NCBI GenBank assembly: GCA_033064195.1
Contig: JARBJD010000431.1
Span: 1-52,673, forward strand
Length of the DNA stretch: 52,673 bases
Source: Blattamonas nauphoetae
Lineage: Eukaryota > Preaxostyla > Oxymonadida
Direction: 5' to 3'
Part shown: positions 33,351-43,209 of the stretch, in pieces
Layout: every line of letters begins with the position of its first letter
Position numbering within the stretch: position 1 is the stretch's first letter
The notes under the pieces: model-generated
Database searches by the model: none
What the model was told of the DNA's origin: nothing
The model's input: the letters and a program-made list of their open reading frames with translations, nothing else
Translations under genes and position numbers: made by a program

Positions 33351-34500
33351 TCATTCATAGTAACCTCAGCGAGTGTCACCATCTTGATCACGCAGACAGG
33401 AAGCGGAGGAGGGGCGTTCCTGAGAACGAGTGGAGACAAAAGCCGGATTGTGTCGATCACAAGCAGCTTCTTCGAGCAGTTACTTGTGATCAGCGAAGGC
33501 TCAAAGAAAGTGTGTCGCGGCGAGATGGTCTCTCCATCAACAACACATTCATCGTCCGCACTCACCCACATTTCTGTCTCTCTCAGCATCGATTAAGTGC
33601 TGAACGACTCAAGCGAGATATTTCCTCTTCCAGCACATCTGATGTTCCGCCGAGCTGAGGGGAAGTCAGCAGTGGGGAGTCAATTGTGCGGAAGATCGGA
33701 TTGGCTCAGTGTCACATTGCTGCTCCATCTCACCACTCCCTCCAGATTCGATCCTGTCGCAATGATTCGTGTTGCTTCTTCGGACGACATTTGATTGCAG
33801 TTGATGAACTCCACTTCGTTCACTTCAACTGACGCTGAGAAGTCGAACAGCATCAGAGAAACATGGTTCAGAATGACAGTTGGAGAGGAAGCGACAGGAT
33901 CAGCGGGAGCGACCAGGATGAGAGGAGCAGCAGTGAGAACGAAGTCACAAATTCATACACTCTCTTCATCTCCTTTCACAGAAATGATCGTCTGTGTGAG
34001 TGACAGTGTTCCGTCTTCCACTTCGAACAGTGTAGGCGGGGGTTCCAAGCCAGCTTCGAACAGGAATTGTCGTGTCTCAATCAATCGCAAAAATGAGGTT
34101 GTGGAACTCAATCACAGCATCTGAACCGAGCTACAACGCAACGAGATCATACAGTGGAGATTCTTCATCTCGTGTGACTTGCACAGACGAACCATCGAGT
34201 TCTTCATCGTGAATGAAGCTGATGTGCTGACTGGTGCAGAATCCACCCTCAAAAATGCAGAACTCATCCACACCACTTACTGTCATCTTCATCATCTTCC
34301 CGCGATCGTCCATCACGTGTCGAAGAACCACGAGACTCTGACTCAAGATTTGTTTGAGGAAGTTTATGAATCAGATTCGACTCACACGAGTTAGATGAGG
34401 CAGAAGAGATACAAGAGGGAATGGGTAGAGATACGATGAAGAGAGAGATGATGAAGCAAGAATGATAGAGTTGAAAAGATTCGATCTCCCTCAAACTCGT
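33266..34500 (-). pseudogene. Island: degenerate beta-helix-like secreted protein remnant (minus strand)
   Basis: Minus-strand text begins with a signal-peptide-like stretch (HSCFIISLFIVSLPIPSCISS, about 34465-34400). It then shows beta-helix-style segments: VSGVDEFCIFEGGFC, LFEVEDGTLSLTQTIISV, VNEVEFINCNQMSSEEATR and IKMVTLAEVTMNDGNETV. These lie in different frames with stops between, and no ATG precedes the signal-like segment in frame, so at least four disruptions (or unrecognised introns) separate them. Base composition is visibly richer in G and C than in the Mavericks. A host surface-protein gene remnant is the best reading; the family is not named with certainty. Confidence 0.42.
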
Positions 34501-34748
34501 TCCATCACTTTGTCAAAAGAAACACATTTCATTCACCTCACTTTTTTGTTAATGCATTGAGTAGATTTCGCTTTCATTTCTTGTTTGAACAATAAAAACT
34601 GCGAATTGAGATGTGGATCTGATCGGGTCCATAAAAGGAGTTACATCCTCCAACTCGTTCATTGTCACTTCTTCCACAACGAGGAGCAAACATATGTCTA
34701 AAAATGCAATGTTGTTTCCGGAAAGTCCCCAAAATCCTCAATTTCCTA

Positions 34749-35557
34749 CAATTTCCGAATCGGACAAGAAAATCGGGAGGACGGACAGAAAGTGAGGAGG
34801 ACAGGACAACTACACATCATAACAGATGTCGTTAACCTCGAAAGGGGGAGGGTGATTGTTTCCGAACAGACAAAACCGCCCACGACGGTAGGGATGAGTC
34901 TCGTCGATTCTGTCATTGGGATTGATAGCCCAAGCTGGTGGGTTTTCAGGAAGATCTGCAATTTTTTCGAGAACTTGCGGAGGATAGATTGATGATTCCC
35001 GAAATGATGCGATGATTGTGTTGGGGTGTAGGGCCTCGTGAAGAGCACCTCGGATACAACTGCCAACTTGTTTCCTTTTTTCAGCGATTGTGGGAGGGAA
35101 TTGCGTTGGGAGAGTTCGACGGAGGGCTTGTTTAAAATTGCAGTTTACGAAAAGATCCAACGGCTGGATCCGACTAGATGTGTGCGAAGGAGGAAATACT
35201 AGGTCGATCCAATTTGCGGATGCTAATTGTTGGAGTTCACGCGATATGTGAATGGACGCCGAGTCCATTTGGAGAACTGCTGGGGCTGCACCGAGGTGAT
35301 GTATCTCCCTCCGTGAAACGATCTCTGGAACGATGATGTCTCGGAAAATCGTTTCGAAAAGTTCCCTTGATAGTCTCTCCCCTCCTGTCGCCATATAGAT
35401 CAGTCGATCTGTGTTAAATTCCAGCCATTCGGGAGCCAGGTTGACACTTTTGATCAGCCCAACGGTTAGTGCGAGGGGACGAGTTAGGTGGAGTAGTTGT
35501 CCTGTCCTCCTCACTTTCTGTCCGTCCTCCTCTTTTTCTTGTCCTATTCAGAAATTG
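34749..35557. mobile_element. Shortened pogo-like DNA transposon
   Basis: Inverted ends of ~65 bases, CAATTTCCGAATCGGACAAG at 34749 and its near inverted copy ending at 35557, continue through GGAGGACGGACAGAAAGTGA to GGACAACTAC. The 809-bp interior is mostly the carboxy half of a transposase. I found no clear target duplication. Because both ends are kept and the 5' half of the gene is missing, it is an internally deleted derivative that would need a full-length relative to move. Confidence 0.75.
34810..35514 (-). pseudogene. Pogo/Tigger-type DDE transposase, carboxy half
   Basis: 234 codons open, starting within the terminal repeat without an ATG. It has the DDE_1 layout GGERLSRELFETIF, then LQMDSASIHISRELQQLA (second catalytic Asp in MDSASIH), then the PPSHTSSRIQPLDLFVNCNFKQ block (third Asp in QPLD). 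The amino-terminal DNA-binding region and the first Asp are absent. A product would be inactive on its own. The frame without stops suggests the deletion derivative is young. Confidence 0.8.
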
Positions 35558-35999
35558 AAGGTGAAGTGGGATTTTTGGAGTTTTCCAGTGAAAAAAGTTC
35601 ATTTTAGGACTATTTGTGGCTTCTTGTGGCGAAATAAGTGACAATGAACGAGTTGGATGTCAAAATTTCTATTATGGATCCGATCAATTCAATAATTCAA
35701 TTCGCATTATTTGTTGTTCAGTCAAGCGGTGAAAACGATGTCTTATCAAAGCATTAACAAAAAGGAGGTGAAAGATATGTAAGTCTTTTGATAAGTTGAG
35801 ACAAAGTGCAAGAGGGAGATCTCATCATTTCACTCTCTCAATCATTCTTTATCATGTCTCTCTTCATCTTATCTCGAACCATCACTCCACATATGTCTCC
35901 TGTTTCTTATCCATCGTATGTGGAGAGAAATGATCTCACAACCGACTCCTGTTCATCCAACTTGTCGAATCTGTGCCGATCGCTTGTTCCAGCTTCGCC
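35558..35999. other. No supported gene
   Basis: Island sequence between the pogo-like element and the next minus-strand coding-like text. It contains a second run of the sequence style seen at 34600-34680 (ACGAGTTGGA..., GATCCGATC), but no frame I can support. Confidence 0.3.
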
Positions 36000-37130
36000 T
36001 CTTTCCGCGTCCCGTCATTCGTGATATACCTCGTGGCTTCCAAACGTGCCAACAGTGGTGATCGAGAGAGTCGGCTCTTTCATCCTTGTGAACGAGTGAC
36101 CAGCCACTCGTCCAAGCTGTCCAAATCGTTGATTGCGCCTGTCTCCAGTCCAACCGCAAGATTCTTGCCGATGTCGGCGAAGAGACCCGTGTTGGAATAC
36201 GTGAAGAGCATGTTGACTGGAGTCGAGACATGGGCGGCTGTCATGTTGAACGTGGAGGATGGTGTGGCTGGGATGGTTGAGGTATTGTAGAGAGTTTCTT
36301 TGAATGACGGCAGAAGAAAGTGTAGCTTGATTGGATGGATGGTTCGTCGCAGACGGAGGAAGCTGGAGATGACAGACTGGATGAGTTCCTTCTTCGTCGC
36401 TAGTCATTTCAGCTGTATAAATTCAGGGTGTTCAATACTGTGCCAGGGCAGACAATCTCCATGCAAGGTGAAATTGAGATCATTGTTCGTTCCTCTGATT
36501 GGAAGAGGATGTGGTACGGAAGAATCAGGTTTGGTTCAGTCTTGTCCCATTCATCTCTCTTCAGAATGCGTTATGACCCTCGCCGCACGTTTTTTGTCCG
36601 GATGAGTGTTCTGAGTCTTCGGATTGCTGTTTAGTCATCGTTTGTCACGTCAGGGGAGACAGCACTGAGGGAAAGGGAGAGTGTTGGAAACGATGACTGG
36701 AGATTGATGTTTGAACACCCAACTGATGAGATCCTGCCTTCGTCAGAGGGAGTGATGTTCTGTCTGAGCAGAGAGAAAGGATCGTCTTGTTGTGTTCGAG
36801 TTGAGAATGTTCTGACATCCAGCTGGTCTCGCACAAAACAAAACGCCCATTTCTGTGTCTCAATCCGATCTATTTTCTGCTCAGATGCGACGAGAACTTC
36901 TTCCAAGTGAAGGAAGGACTGCATGTTCGACAGGATGAGAGAGAGGGGGAGTTGGATGTGGAAGAATGGGATGATTCGGAGGATGTGTTGAGGCGGCGGC
37001 GTAGTGGCAGGAGTTTGTTGAGTTGTCTTGTCTATTCATCTTCCTTTCTCATTCTCACTCACAATGAACGGTTGGATGGCTGGGAGGAGGTTGGAGATGG
37101 GCATCCATCGCTCATTTGAGATCATCGTCT
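36000..37130 (-). pseudogene. Island: fragmentary minus-strand coding text, unrecognised
   Basis: Minus-strand frames give plausible protein text in pieces: near 36920-36640 (LHLEEVLVASEQKIDRIETQ, WAFCFVRDQLDV), near 36600-36440 (TEPNLILPYHILFQSEER, ISISPCMEIVCPGTV) and near 36310-36070 (TPVNMLFTYSNTGLFADIG, GLETGAINDLDSLDEWLV). Stops and frame changes separate them. It could be a decayed gene or one with short introns: GTGAGTGAG near 37065 resembles a donor site, but this was not pursued. No family recognised. Confidence 0.3.
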
Positions 37131-37136
37131 TCGGTA

Positions 37137-37640
37137 TCAGAGTCGATGTTGATTGTGTTGTTCTTCACTGTCTTGACTCGTCGTTCTAGTATCCCTTTCG
37201 GAGGCGCTTGGAACGCCTTTCGCTTTGCTGGTCGGCGAGATGTCTGTTTGGCAGCTGTCTTCAAACTCACTCACCTCCTCCAGTGACATATTTTCCTGAA
37301 AACCAGACTCGTATCGCTCTCCCTCTCCGATCAGATTGATCTGCTGCTTCGTCTCTCCGTCGGTCTCGTCTCCGTCATTCTCGATCCGATGTTGCTGTAT
37401 AAAGTCGACAATCTCAAGTTCTCCGCTCTCTTTTTGGAATGTGAGCATGTCTGCCATCGGCGATGGGTGTGAACAGGTTCCGCTGAAGGTTGGGGTTGGT
37501 TGAGAGGCGCGACGGGTGGAGAAGATGGAGTAGATCGGAGTGTCGAGTGATGTTGTGATGAGCGTTGAGAACTCCTTCACTTGAGCAGTCGTGATGTTGC
37601 CGAAGAAGTTTCCCAAACATTTCTCGTGAATCACGTTCAA
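37137..37640 (-). CDS. Island: hypothetical acidic, Ser/Thr-rich protein segment
   Basis: 167 codons open. The first third is mixed (EKCLGNFFGNITTAQVKEF); the rest is acidic and Gln/Ser/Thr-rich (IENDGDETDGETKQQINL, SLEEVSEFEDSCQTDISP), like an intrinsically disordered tail. The first codon given is not an ATG (GTTTGAACGTG context), so it may be an exon or a continuation of the upstream text near 37888-37640. No family recognised. Confidence 0.35.
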   Translation of the reverse strand: MNVIHEKCLGNFFGNITTAQVKEFSTLITTSLDTPIYSIFSTRRASQPTPTFSGTCSHPSPMADMLTFQKESGELEIVDFIQQHRIENDGDETDGETKQQINLIGEGERYESGFQENMSLEEVSEFEDSCQTDISPTSKAKGVPSASERDTRTTSQDSEEQHNQHRL

Positions 37641-37797
37641 ACCCGATCGCTTTGCCCAGAAACAGCATAATTCAATTTAACGCCATGTTTTCTTTGGACA
37701 GGAGAAGGTAGGCCTTTGGAGATATGCACGAGATAAATCATGCGCACGTGTGGCTTTGGCGAAGTTTCCTTTGAAGGTGATTCCGGACGTGTTCTGT

Positions 37798-38592
37798 CTA
37801 CCCTGAACACTCGCTTTTTCTTTCCATATCTCGCATCATCGCTTGGTTGTTGGTATAAGAAAGATAGAAGAATGATGAGTAAATCCACAGTTCTAACGAT
37901 GACAGCTTTTTCTTCTGAGAATAGGTCAGGATCGATTCAGCAAGAGATGCACACTCTCGATTCTTGCGAAGTTCTTTCACTGAGAGATATTTGATAGCTT
38001 CCTGCACTTGACTCGGAGTTGTGTATTTTGGAACTTTCCTTGAGAGCTGTTCGTTTAATATCTTCGACTGGAGATAATAACCGGAAGTTGGAGGTCTCGA
38101 CGTGGTTGGGTTGATTGGCTGAGTTAAAACACCGCTCTGATCACTCACAGACACGAGTACACTGGTTGTGCGGGAATTTGCGGGTATGTTTTGATTTTTG
38201 ACGGAGAGGGTGACAGGAATGGGTGATGATGCTAGTTTGACCGTTGGTGGCTTCGTTTGGACTTGCGAGGGCTCGAGTAATGAAGGAGTCGGAGCAAGTT
38301 GGAGAGAAGATGACATTGCGGATGTGAAAGAGCCGTTTGGAGTGGGATGGGTGGGGATGACATGTGGCATCGATGTCTTGGTTGGATCATCCGATTTAAG
38401 AGTCGGTGTGTGCAATTCGGCATTTCTCATTTCATCCATATCCACTTTGCAGCGTATTTCGAATCCAGTTGAGCTGAGTATCACCATCAAAAGAGAGTTG
38501 TGAAGGTCTGGTCGGAGATCGGTGTTTAATCCGTTTGTCTGAGGCATCGAGATCATTGTTTGCACTACCGCTCTTTTTGCTGGGGTTTTCAT
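37798..38592 (-). CDS. Island: hypothetical Ser/Thr/Pro-rich protein
   Basis: 264 codons with a true ATG (MKTPAKRAVVQTM). Residues ~80-180 are Ser/Thr/Pro-rich (HPTPNGSFTSAMSSSLQLAP), probably disordered or glycosylated. The last ~70 residues look helical (VQEAIKYLSVKELRKNRE, then SSLELWIYSSFFYLSYTNN). The helical part together with the nearby membrane segment (38699-39082) vaguely recalls the large Tmc-type membrane proteins of trichomonads and oxymonads, but this is weak. It reads without breaks, which makes it the best candidate for a live host gene or exon here. Confidence 0.45.
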   Translation of the reverse strand: MKTPAKRAVVQTMISMPQTNGLNTDLRPDLHNSLLMVILSSTGFEIRCKVDMDEMRNAELHTPTLKSDDPTKTSMPHVIPTHPTPNGSFTSAMSSSLQLAPTPSLLEPSQVQTKPPTVKLASSPIPVTLSVKNQNIPANSRTTSVLVSVSDQSGVLTQPINPTTSRPPTSGYYLQSKILNEQLSRKVPKYTTPSQVQEAIKYLSVKELRKNRECASLAESILTYSQKKKLSSLELWIYSSFFYLSYTNNQAMMRDMERKSECSG

Positions 38593-38698
38593 AGCTGGTA
38601 CTTGGGAAGTAGGGTATTTTTGACCTTTCGGGGAGATCAGTGGGTATTGGATAAGATCGCTGGAGTCTCATCAGGAACCATGTTGTGGAGGACGTGAA

Positions 38699-39082
38699 TT
38701 AGTTCATTCGGTCTAACGTCCCATTTTTAGCGGGAAAAGAGCGAGAGAGGAAGAACACTCCCACGGAAACACCGAGAAAGGCGATCGCCCAGACGGTCGA
38801 TACGACGGTATTCAGTCGCGTCTTGTCGTTGCCAACGAATGAACATATCATTCCAATGAGATGGAAGGCAGCGAAATCAGCAAACTTTGCGGAATATGAG
38901 GCGTTGGCTGAGTCAGTGAAGAACGGGAGTAGGAAGAAGGAGTGCAGGAAGAGGAGGAGAGATAGTGCGAGGCTAGCGATGGTTGGATATTGGGGGAATC
39001 GTCTGAGGAACATAATGAGGATGGGAAGGGCCACGTTGGTGCACAAGACAAGTGTAATGAAGATGCATGTTTGGTACGTCAA
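38699..39082 (-). CDS. Island: four-helix membrane protein segment
   Basis: 127 codons with about four hydrophobic helices: CIFITLVLCTNVALPILIMF, ASLALSLLLFLHSFFLLPFF, FAAFHLIGMICSFV, and VVSTVWAIAFLGVSVGVFFL. Short polar loops (RRFPQYP) separate them. No ATG precedes it in frame after the nearest upstream stop, so it is probably an exon or part of a degraded gene. It lies just upstream of the 264-codon frame on the same strand and could belong to the same transcript. Family not recognised. Confidence 0.42.
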   Translation of the reverse strand: MTYQTCIFITLVLCTNVALPILIMFLRRFPQYPTIASLALSLLLFLHSFFLLPFFTDSANASYSAKFADFAAFHLIGMICSFVGNDKTRLNTVVSTVWAIAFLGVSVGVFFLSRSFPAKNGTLDRMN

Positions 39083-39479
39083 GTGTGATCAAGACATCTA
39101 CTACAAATCAATTAAGGGAAATAGAAAAATACGAGGGTAAAAACAATGGAGAGGCATACTGAGATCCTGAATCATCAATATCTCACTTCCTTCGGTCTAG
39201 ATCATATCTGGATTCGAACAAGACACAAATTCTAGACTAATGAAGAGAAATAAACGGAGAAAAGAGTAAAAACAGTGGAATCACACACTAATATGTTGTG
39301 ATTTGCATCTATCAACTGATTATGATGTCATTGACTGAGAATAGGAGAGTGAATGATGAGTCGAGCAGATCTCCACAAATTTTACTTCAACGGAGATAAA
39401 AATAAAGTATCACGGGACAAACGAAGTGTTGAATGGAGTACGGTCTTCAAATCGCTGGATGAGATGACCTGAAAGATAA
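39083..39479. other. No supported gene
   Basis: AT-rich island sequence between the membrane-protein segment and the small inverted-repeat element. I see no frame or motif that I can support. Confidence 0.3.
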
Positions 39480-39810
39480 GAGAGGACAAAGACAACTTGA
39501 CATGGGTGAGAGGATCGGATCATAGGACAGGACAGGACAGGACATGTCCGATTTGTCCTGTTTTGAGATAACTATCGAATGTGGATGAACTAATTGAGAG
39601 AAAGTTACAGGGAAAATATCAGGTGCTTGTCCGATTTTGTCCAACTCTGTCCTCTCTTGGGTCGATCGTCCTGTAAACTCCTAATTAGGAGTTTGTAGGA
39701 CAGAACATCGGAAGCTCGTAATTCACTTATGATGTGTAGCGGACGGACAGAGCACCAGATCTTGAGGACAGAGGACAGAGGTCTTGTCCGATTCGGAAAC
39801 TCGGCTTTTC
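39480..39810. mobile_element. Small inverted-repeat element related to the pogo-like ends
   Basis: Rich in GGACAGGACA / TGTCCTGTCC runs on both sides, and its right edge reads CTTGTCCGATTCGGAAAC, matching the GAATCGGACAAG end of the pogo-like element. The centre holds a perfect 20-bp palindrome at 39675-39694. There is no coding capacity. Probably a MITE of the same family; its left edge is uncertain. Confidence 0.5.
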
Positions 39811-40203
39811 CTGCACTTCTTTCGCCTGAAATCACCTTCTCTCAGCTCGCCATACACTCCATGTCTCCATTCTGACCTGAAAAATACCAAAGAAATCATG
39901 AGAAGACCTGAAAAGACGATTTCAAAACCCAAAATTGTGTCTTGTCTTTTTCAGAATCAGTCGGTTTGATAAAAGGTAACGGGTCCCACTTTTGTCCTCA
40001 ATGGGACGATCAAATTCTCAAGATTTCACGGAAATCTCTAATACGGACCGTTTCATTCAGAACACGTATACCTGATCGTCAGACTCCGAAATACGAACAA
40101 TGGAATCCGTTGAAATCATATTTATCAACTTTGGGCAGTGATCCCCATTCTTCGTTCTTGAATGATCTGAGTTCACATCTCAAACAGGTGATCATTTCAC
40201 CAT
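39811..40203. other. No supported gene; flank of M4
   Basis: Island sequence ending at the M4 tip. CACCAT at 40198-40203 is the presumed target copy of M4. No gene seen. Confidence 0.35.
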
Positions 40204-42125
40204 AGTAGTATAGAAGAAGACTGGAGAACCAATCTGAAATTGTCATTGAAATCAAAACTAAAAGTCAAGTCCGATTGACCAATTTTGAATCTTGTATTAA
40301 AAGGAATTTATGACATTTTGATGACATCAATATTTGGCCTAAATTCTAAAAATATGTCCAATATTTTGACCTCGTGAAAAGTGTCAATTTTGAAGCAAAT
40401 TTTGACAACATTCGAAAAAATGTTGGCACTTTTTTGGTGGTTTTCCCTTTTTGACCACAAATCAAGTGAAACCAATGTGAGAACCATTTCGAAAAATTCT
40501 GCAAAAAATTCTAAAATCTCGGGGACACTGTCGGTCATCGATCAAAACAATCCTGATCACAATCGGTTGAGAATTCGTCGAGCTACGTCCCGAACTTTGG
40601 TCCAAAAAGTGACCAAAAAAGTCGATGTTCCGATTTTGCTACTATGAACTGCTTTATGGCTCAAATTGTGTTCAAACACGTTTGATTGTGACGGAAATCA
40701 TTTTGAAAGGTAGGATTTTCGATAAAAAGCACTTCTGAGATTTTTGGTTTGATCCGACCCATTGAGGTTTTTTCGCGTTTTTTGAGGTTTTTTAGAAAAG
40801 GTATGGACGTTCGGGACTATGTCCTTTTGATCACTTTTCGTCGTCTTACGGTGTTTTTGGGTGTGAAAACGCTAGTTGGCGTCTTTTTGTGTCATTCATC
40901 TCTGAAAACTTTTGACACCACAAGGTTCGTACACTTTTTCATGAATTTTCACATTTCACTACTTTCACTTCATTTACTCCGTTATTGCATCATTTTAACG
41001 AACATAAGTCAACGCGAGACGTATAGCGCATTTCCTTAGTTTCATTTTGTTGGTTCTTCGATCACACTTGTGACGACACACTTGCTCCAACATTTTGACA
41101 CTATGGATTTTTTAATCTGAATTTCGTCACAAATCCTTCTTTCTCACTGTCTGAGTAAGGTGTGCTCGAATTTTGAGGAGATTTTGTCGGATAGTTCTCC
41201 CATAAAGTCACTTTTTCATGTTTTCACTTCACAACTTTTGACCGTTTTTGTCACTTCAAAACCGAATGTAGTCCCTTTCATTTCATCACTTTCTCTCCCC
41301 ATTTCACATTTGATCTCTTCACCATTCCTCTTCATTTTGCTCAATTCACTTCCATTTTGTGGGCCGTTCTCACTTCACTAGCACATCATTTTAGTTTAAT
41401 TTTCATCAACTTTTTCACAAAAACAGAGTAAAAGAAAGTGAACGAAGTGTGAATGAAACGGGCAAGTATGAAACTGAGAGGGAAATTGACGAACGTGAAA
41501 ACGGTGTGAAATGTGGCACCAATAGTGAAAATGTCGCTTGTGTTCTCGGTTTTATGTCTTCAAAACAACGAAAATGATTCAAAAATGTTCGTGAAATGTT
41601 GGATTTTCCGGAAAAATACCGAGATATGAAGTGAGCCGTTGAATGGCGGATCTCTGCAAAAGTCCGGAAAACTCAGTAAACAAGAATTAGTGTGTTGAAT
41701 TAGAGAAAAAGTTACAGAGAAAGAAACATGAATGAAGTGGTTAAAAAGGATAAACAATGAGATAATGACGTGCGAACAGGTCACCAAAATGAAACAATAA
41801 CTAGTGAAAATGAAGTGACAATTCGACTGAAACTAGTGAAAACAAGTCTGAAATAAGAAGAAAAGGAGAGTGGCATACTCGTTTTTACATAAAAGTACCG
41901 AGATCTGGACCCGATCCTGAAACCTCAAATATCTCTGCAAAAGTTCGGAAAATTGAGAAAACGGAGCATACGATCATGATCTCCAACATCAGGAGAATCC
42001 AAAACGCACGGAATTAGAACGAATTGTGCACTCTTGAGAAATGAGTGATCGAACCCATTGATCCTCGATCTGAGTGACAAAACCAAAACTGAGAAATCAA
42101 CGAAAGACAATCTAATTCTGGATTT
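40204..42125. repeat. M4 terminal region (type B)
   Basis: Inverted counterpart of 30145-32062, starting with the shared tip. It is AT-rich with many short TTTTCAC/GTGAAAA runs and no supported gene; the open frames of 60-100 codons here sit in both strands and are not conserved as proteins. Its innermost bases carry the TTTTTTAATTTGTATTAA motif just before the ATG at 42141. Confidence 0.75.
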
Positions 42126-42140
42126 TTTAATTTGTATTAA
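42120..42140 (+). promoter_or_regulatory. Class II upstream motif (TTTTTTAATTTGTATTAA)
   Basis: Lies immediately before the ATG at 42141. Close relatives precede M3 30131, the polB starts (19638, 25072), the two-module genes (21480, 26704) and, as TTTTAATTAGAGTTAAATCA, the ATPase starts. It is distinct from the TTTATTTTT class. A promoter or initiator role is inference. Confidence 0.5.
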
Positions 42141-42353
42141 ATGAATCCAACTGAAATGTACAGTGAAAGACGTCGTGTATGTTCGGAACAAGCATTAATT
42201 GAATCAATGAGAGAAGAGAACTGTTCGCTAGTCTCTGAGTATGTCAGAAATAATGTGCCGGTGACGTATGTTCATGAGGGAATCAAGAATTTTAATTTCA
42301 ATGAAAGAGCAAACGAAAATGAGTCGACAAAAATACAATTCACAAATGATTGA
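42141..42353 (+). CDS. M4 one-module small ORF overlapping the fibre gene
   Basis: 70 residues, almost identical to M3 29919-30131, starting MNPTEMYSERRRVCSEQ and holding one NCSLVSEYV....VTYVHEG module. The last part overlaps the fibre start in another frame, as in M3. The module is the same type as in the 201-residue proteins found at the opposite end of M1 and M2, so both ends of the family seem to carry this module next to the terminal repeat. Separate expression is not certain. Confidence 0.6.
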   Translation: MNPTEMYSERRRVCSEQALIESMREENCSLVSEYVRNNVPVTYVHEGIKNFNFNERANENESTKIQFTND

Positions 42354-43209
42354 GAAAATGATTGATCATAATCTCTCAACAACCAACGAGAATTCATCAG
42401 TGATTGACTCACTCCAGAAGACAACAGAAGCACATAAGACAGCGATATCATCAATCCAAAAAGTGGTGAGCACAAATGGATCAATCAATTGTTCAGCCGG
42501 TATTGCGACACCAACAATTGGAGGATTGATCAATGTGAATGGAGCGAATTGGAATATATCAGAGGGAACTATTCCAAAGTATCCTGGAACATATCCAGCT
42601 TCAACATTTAAGTCTGGCATATCAATCTCACAATCGATTGCAGAAACATCAGGAATTCAGTTCAATGGCGATGGCATAATTATGTGGTCACCGTGTGACT
42701 CACCAGCTTTGTATTACTACGATGAGGACACTGGTTCAGGAGTGTTTTCAATATCCACAACAGGAAGTTTTTCTCAGTTGTCAGACAGAAGAGTCAAAAG
42801 GAATATTGAACCATACCCTGATGTTCTTGAACAACTGAATAAAGTCGAAATTGTGCAGTATCAGTTCAACACATTTGACTCGAAGATCAACAAAGTGACG
42901 AAGCAAATTGAAAATGAGACGGATGAAGAGCACTTGAAGAACTGCAAAGAGAAATGTGAATGCTTGAAGAAGGAAAGTGAGAAGAAACACATTGGTGTGA
43001 TTGCTCAACAGATCCAAGAAATATTCCCCGAAGTCGTGAATGATTCCAATCCAGATTGTCTTCAAGTTGATTATGCAGAACTCTCCTGCTTCTGCGTGAA
43101 AGCCATTCAGGAACTGAGTCGCATTGTCGGACAACAGCAGTCAGTCATCAATGAACTAATACAAAAATATAATTCACTGATCGAAACACTGGTTAATACT
43201 CCAACATGA
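42268..43209 (+). CDS. M4 fibre protein with S74 self-cleaving chaperone
   Basis: 313 residues from the first ATG; ATGs at 42301 and 42319 (MSRQKYNSQM) are also possible starts, and the last best matches a free amino end. Domains: amino coiled coil (about 30-65), beta-rich Gly/Ser shaft (about 75-165), S74 domain starting SDRRVKRNIEPYPDVLEQL (about 175), a Lys/Glu/Cys-rich insertion (ENETDEEHLKNCKEKCECL), KHIGVIAQQIQEIFPEVV, VDYAELSCFCVKAIQEL, and a carboxy coiled coil. Known S74 domains trimerise the protein and then cleave before this Ser. A receptor-binding fibre or spike on the virion is the likely role. It overlaps the convergent small capsid gene by 17 bases. M1 lacks it. Confidence 0.87.
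   Translation: MFMRESRILISMKEQTKMSRQKYNSQMIEKMIDHNLSTTNENSSVIDSLQKTTEAHKTAISSIQKVVSTNGSINCSAGIATPTIGGLINVNGANWNISEGTIPKYPGTYPASTFKSGISISQSIAETSGIQFNGDGIIMWSPCDSPALYYYDEDTGSGVFSISTTGSFSQLSDRRVKRNIEPYPDVLEQLNKVEIVQYQFNTFDSKINKVTKQIENETDEEHLKNCKEKCECLKKESEKKHIGVIAQQIQEIFPEVVNDSNPDCLQVDYAELSCFCVKAIQELSRIVGQQQSVINELIQKYNSLIETLVNTPT

Noticed and set aside
32063-40203. The 8.1-kb island as cargo of a single Maverick
   Set aside because: Both flanking tips point toward the island, so it lies outside M3 and M4 rather than inside one element.
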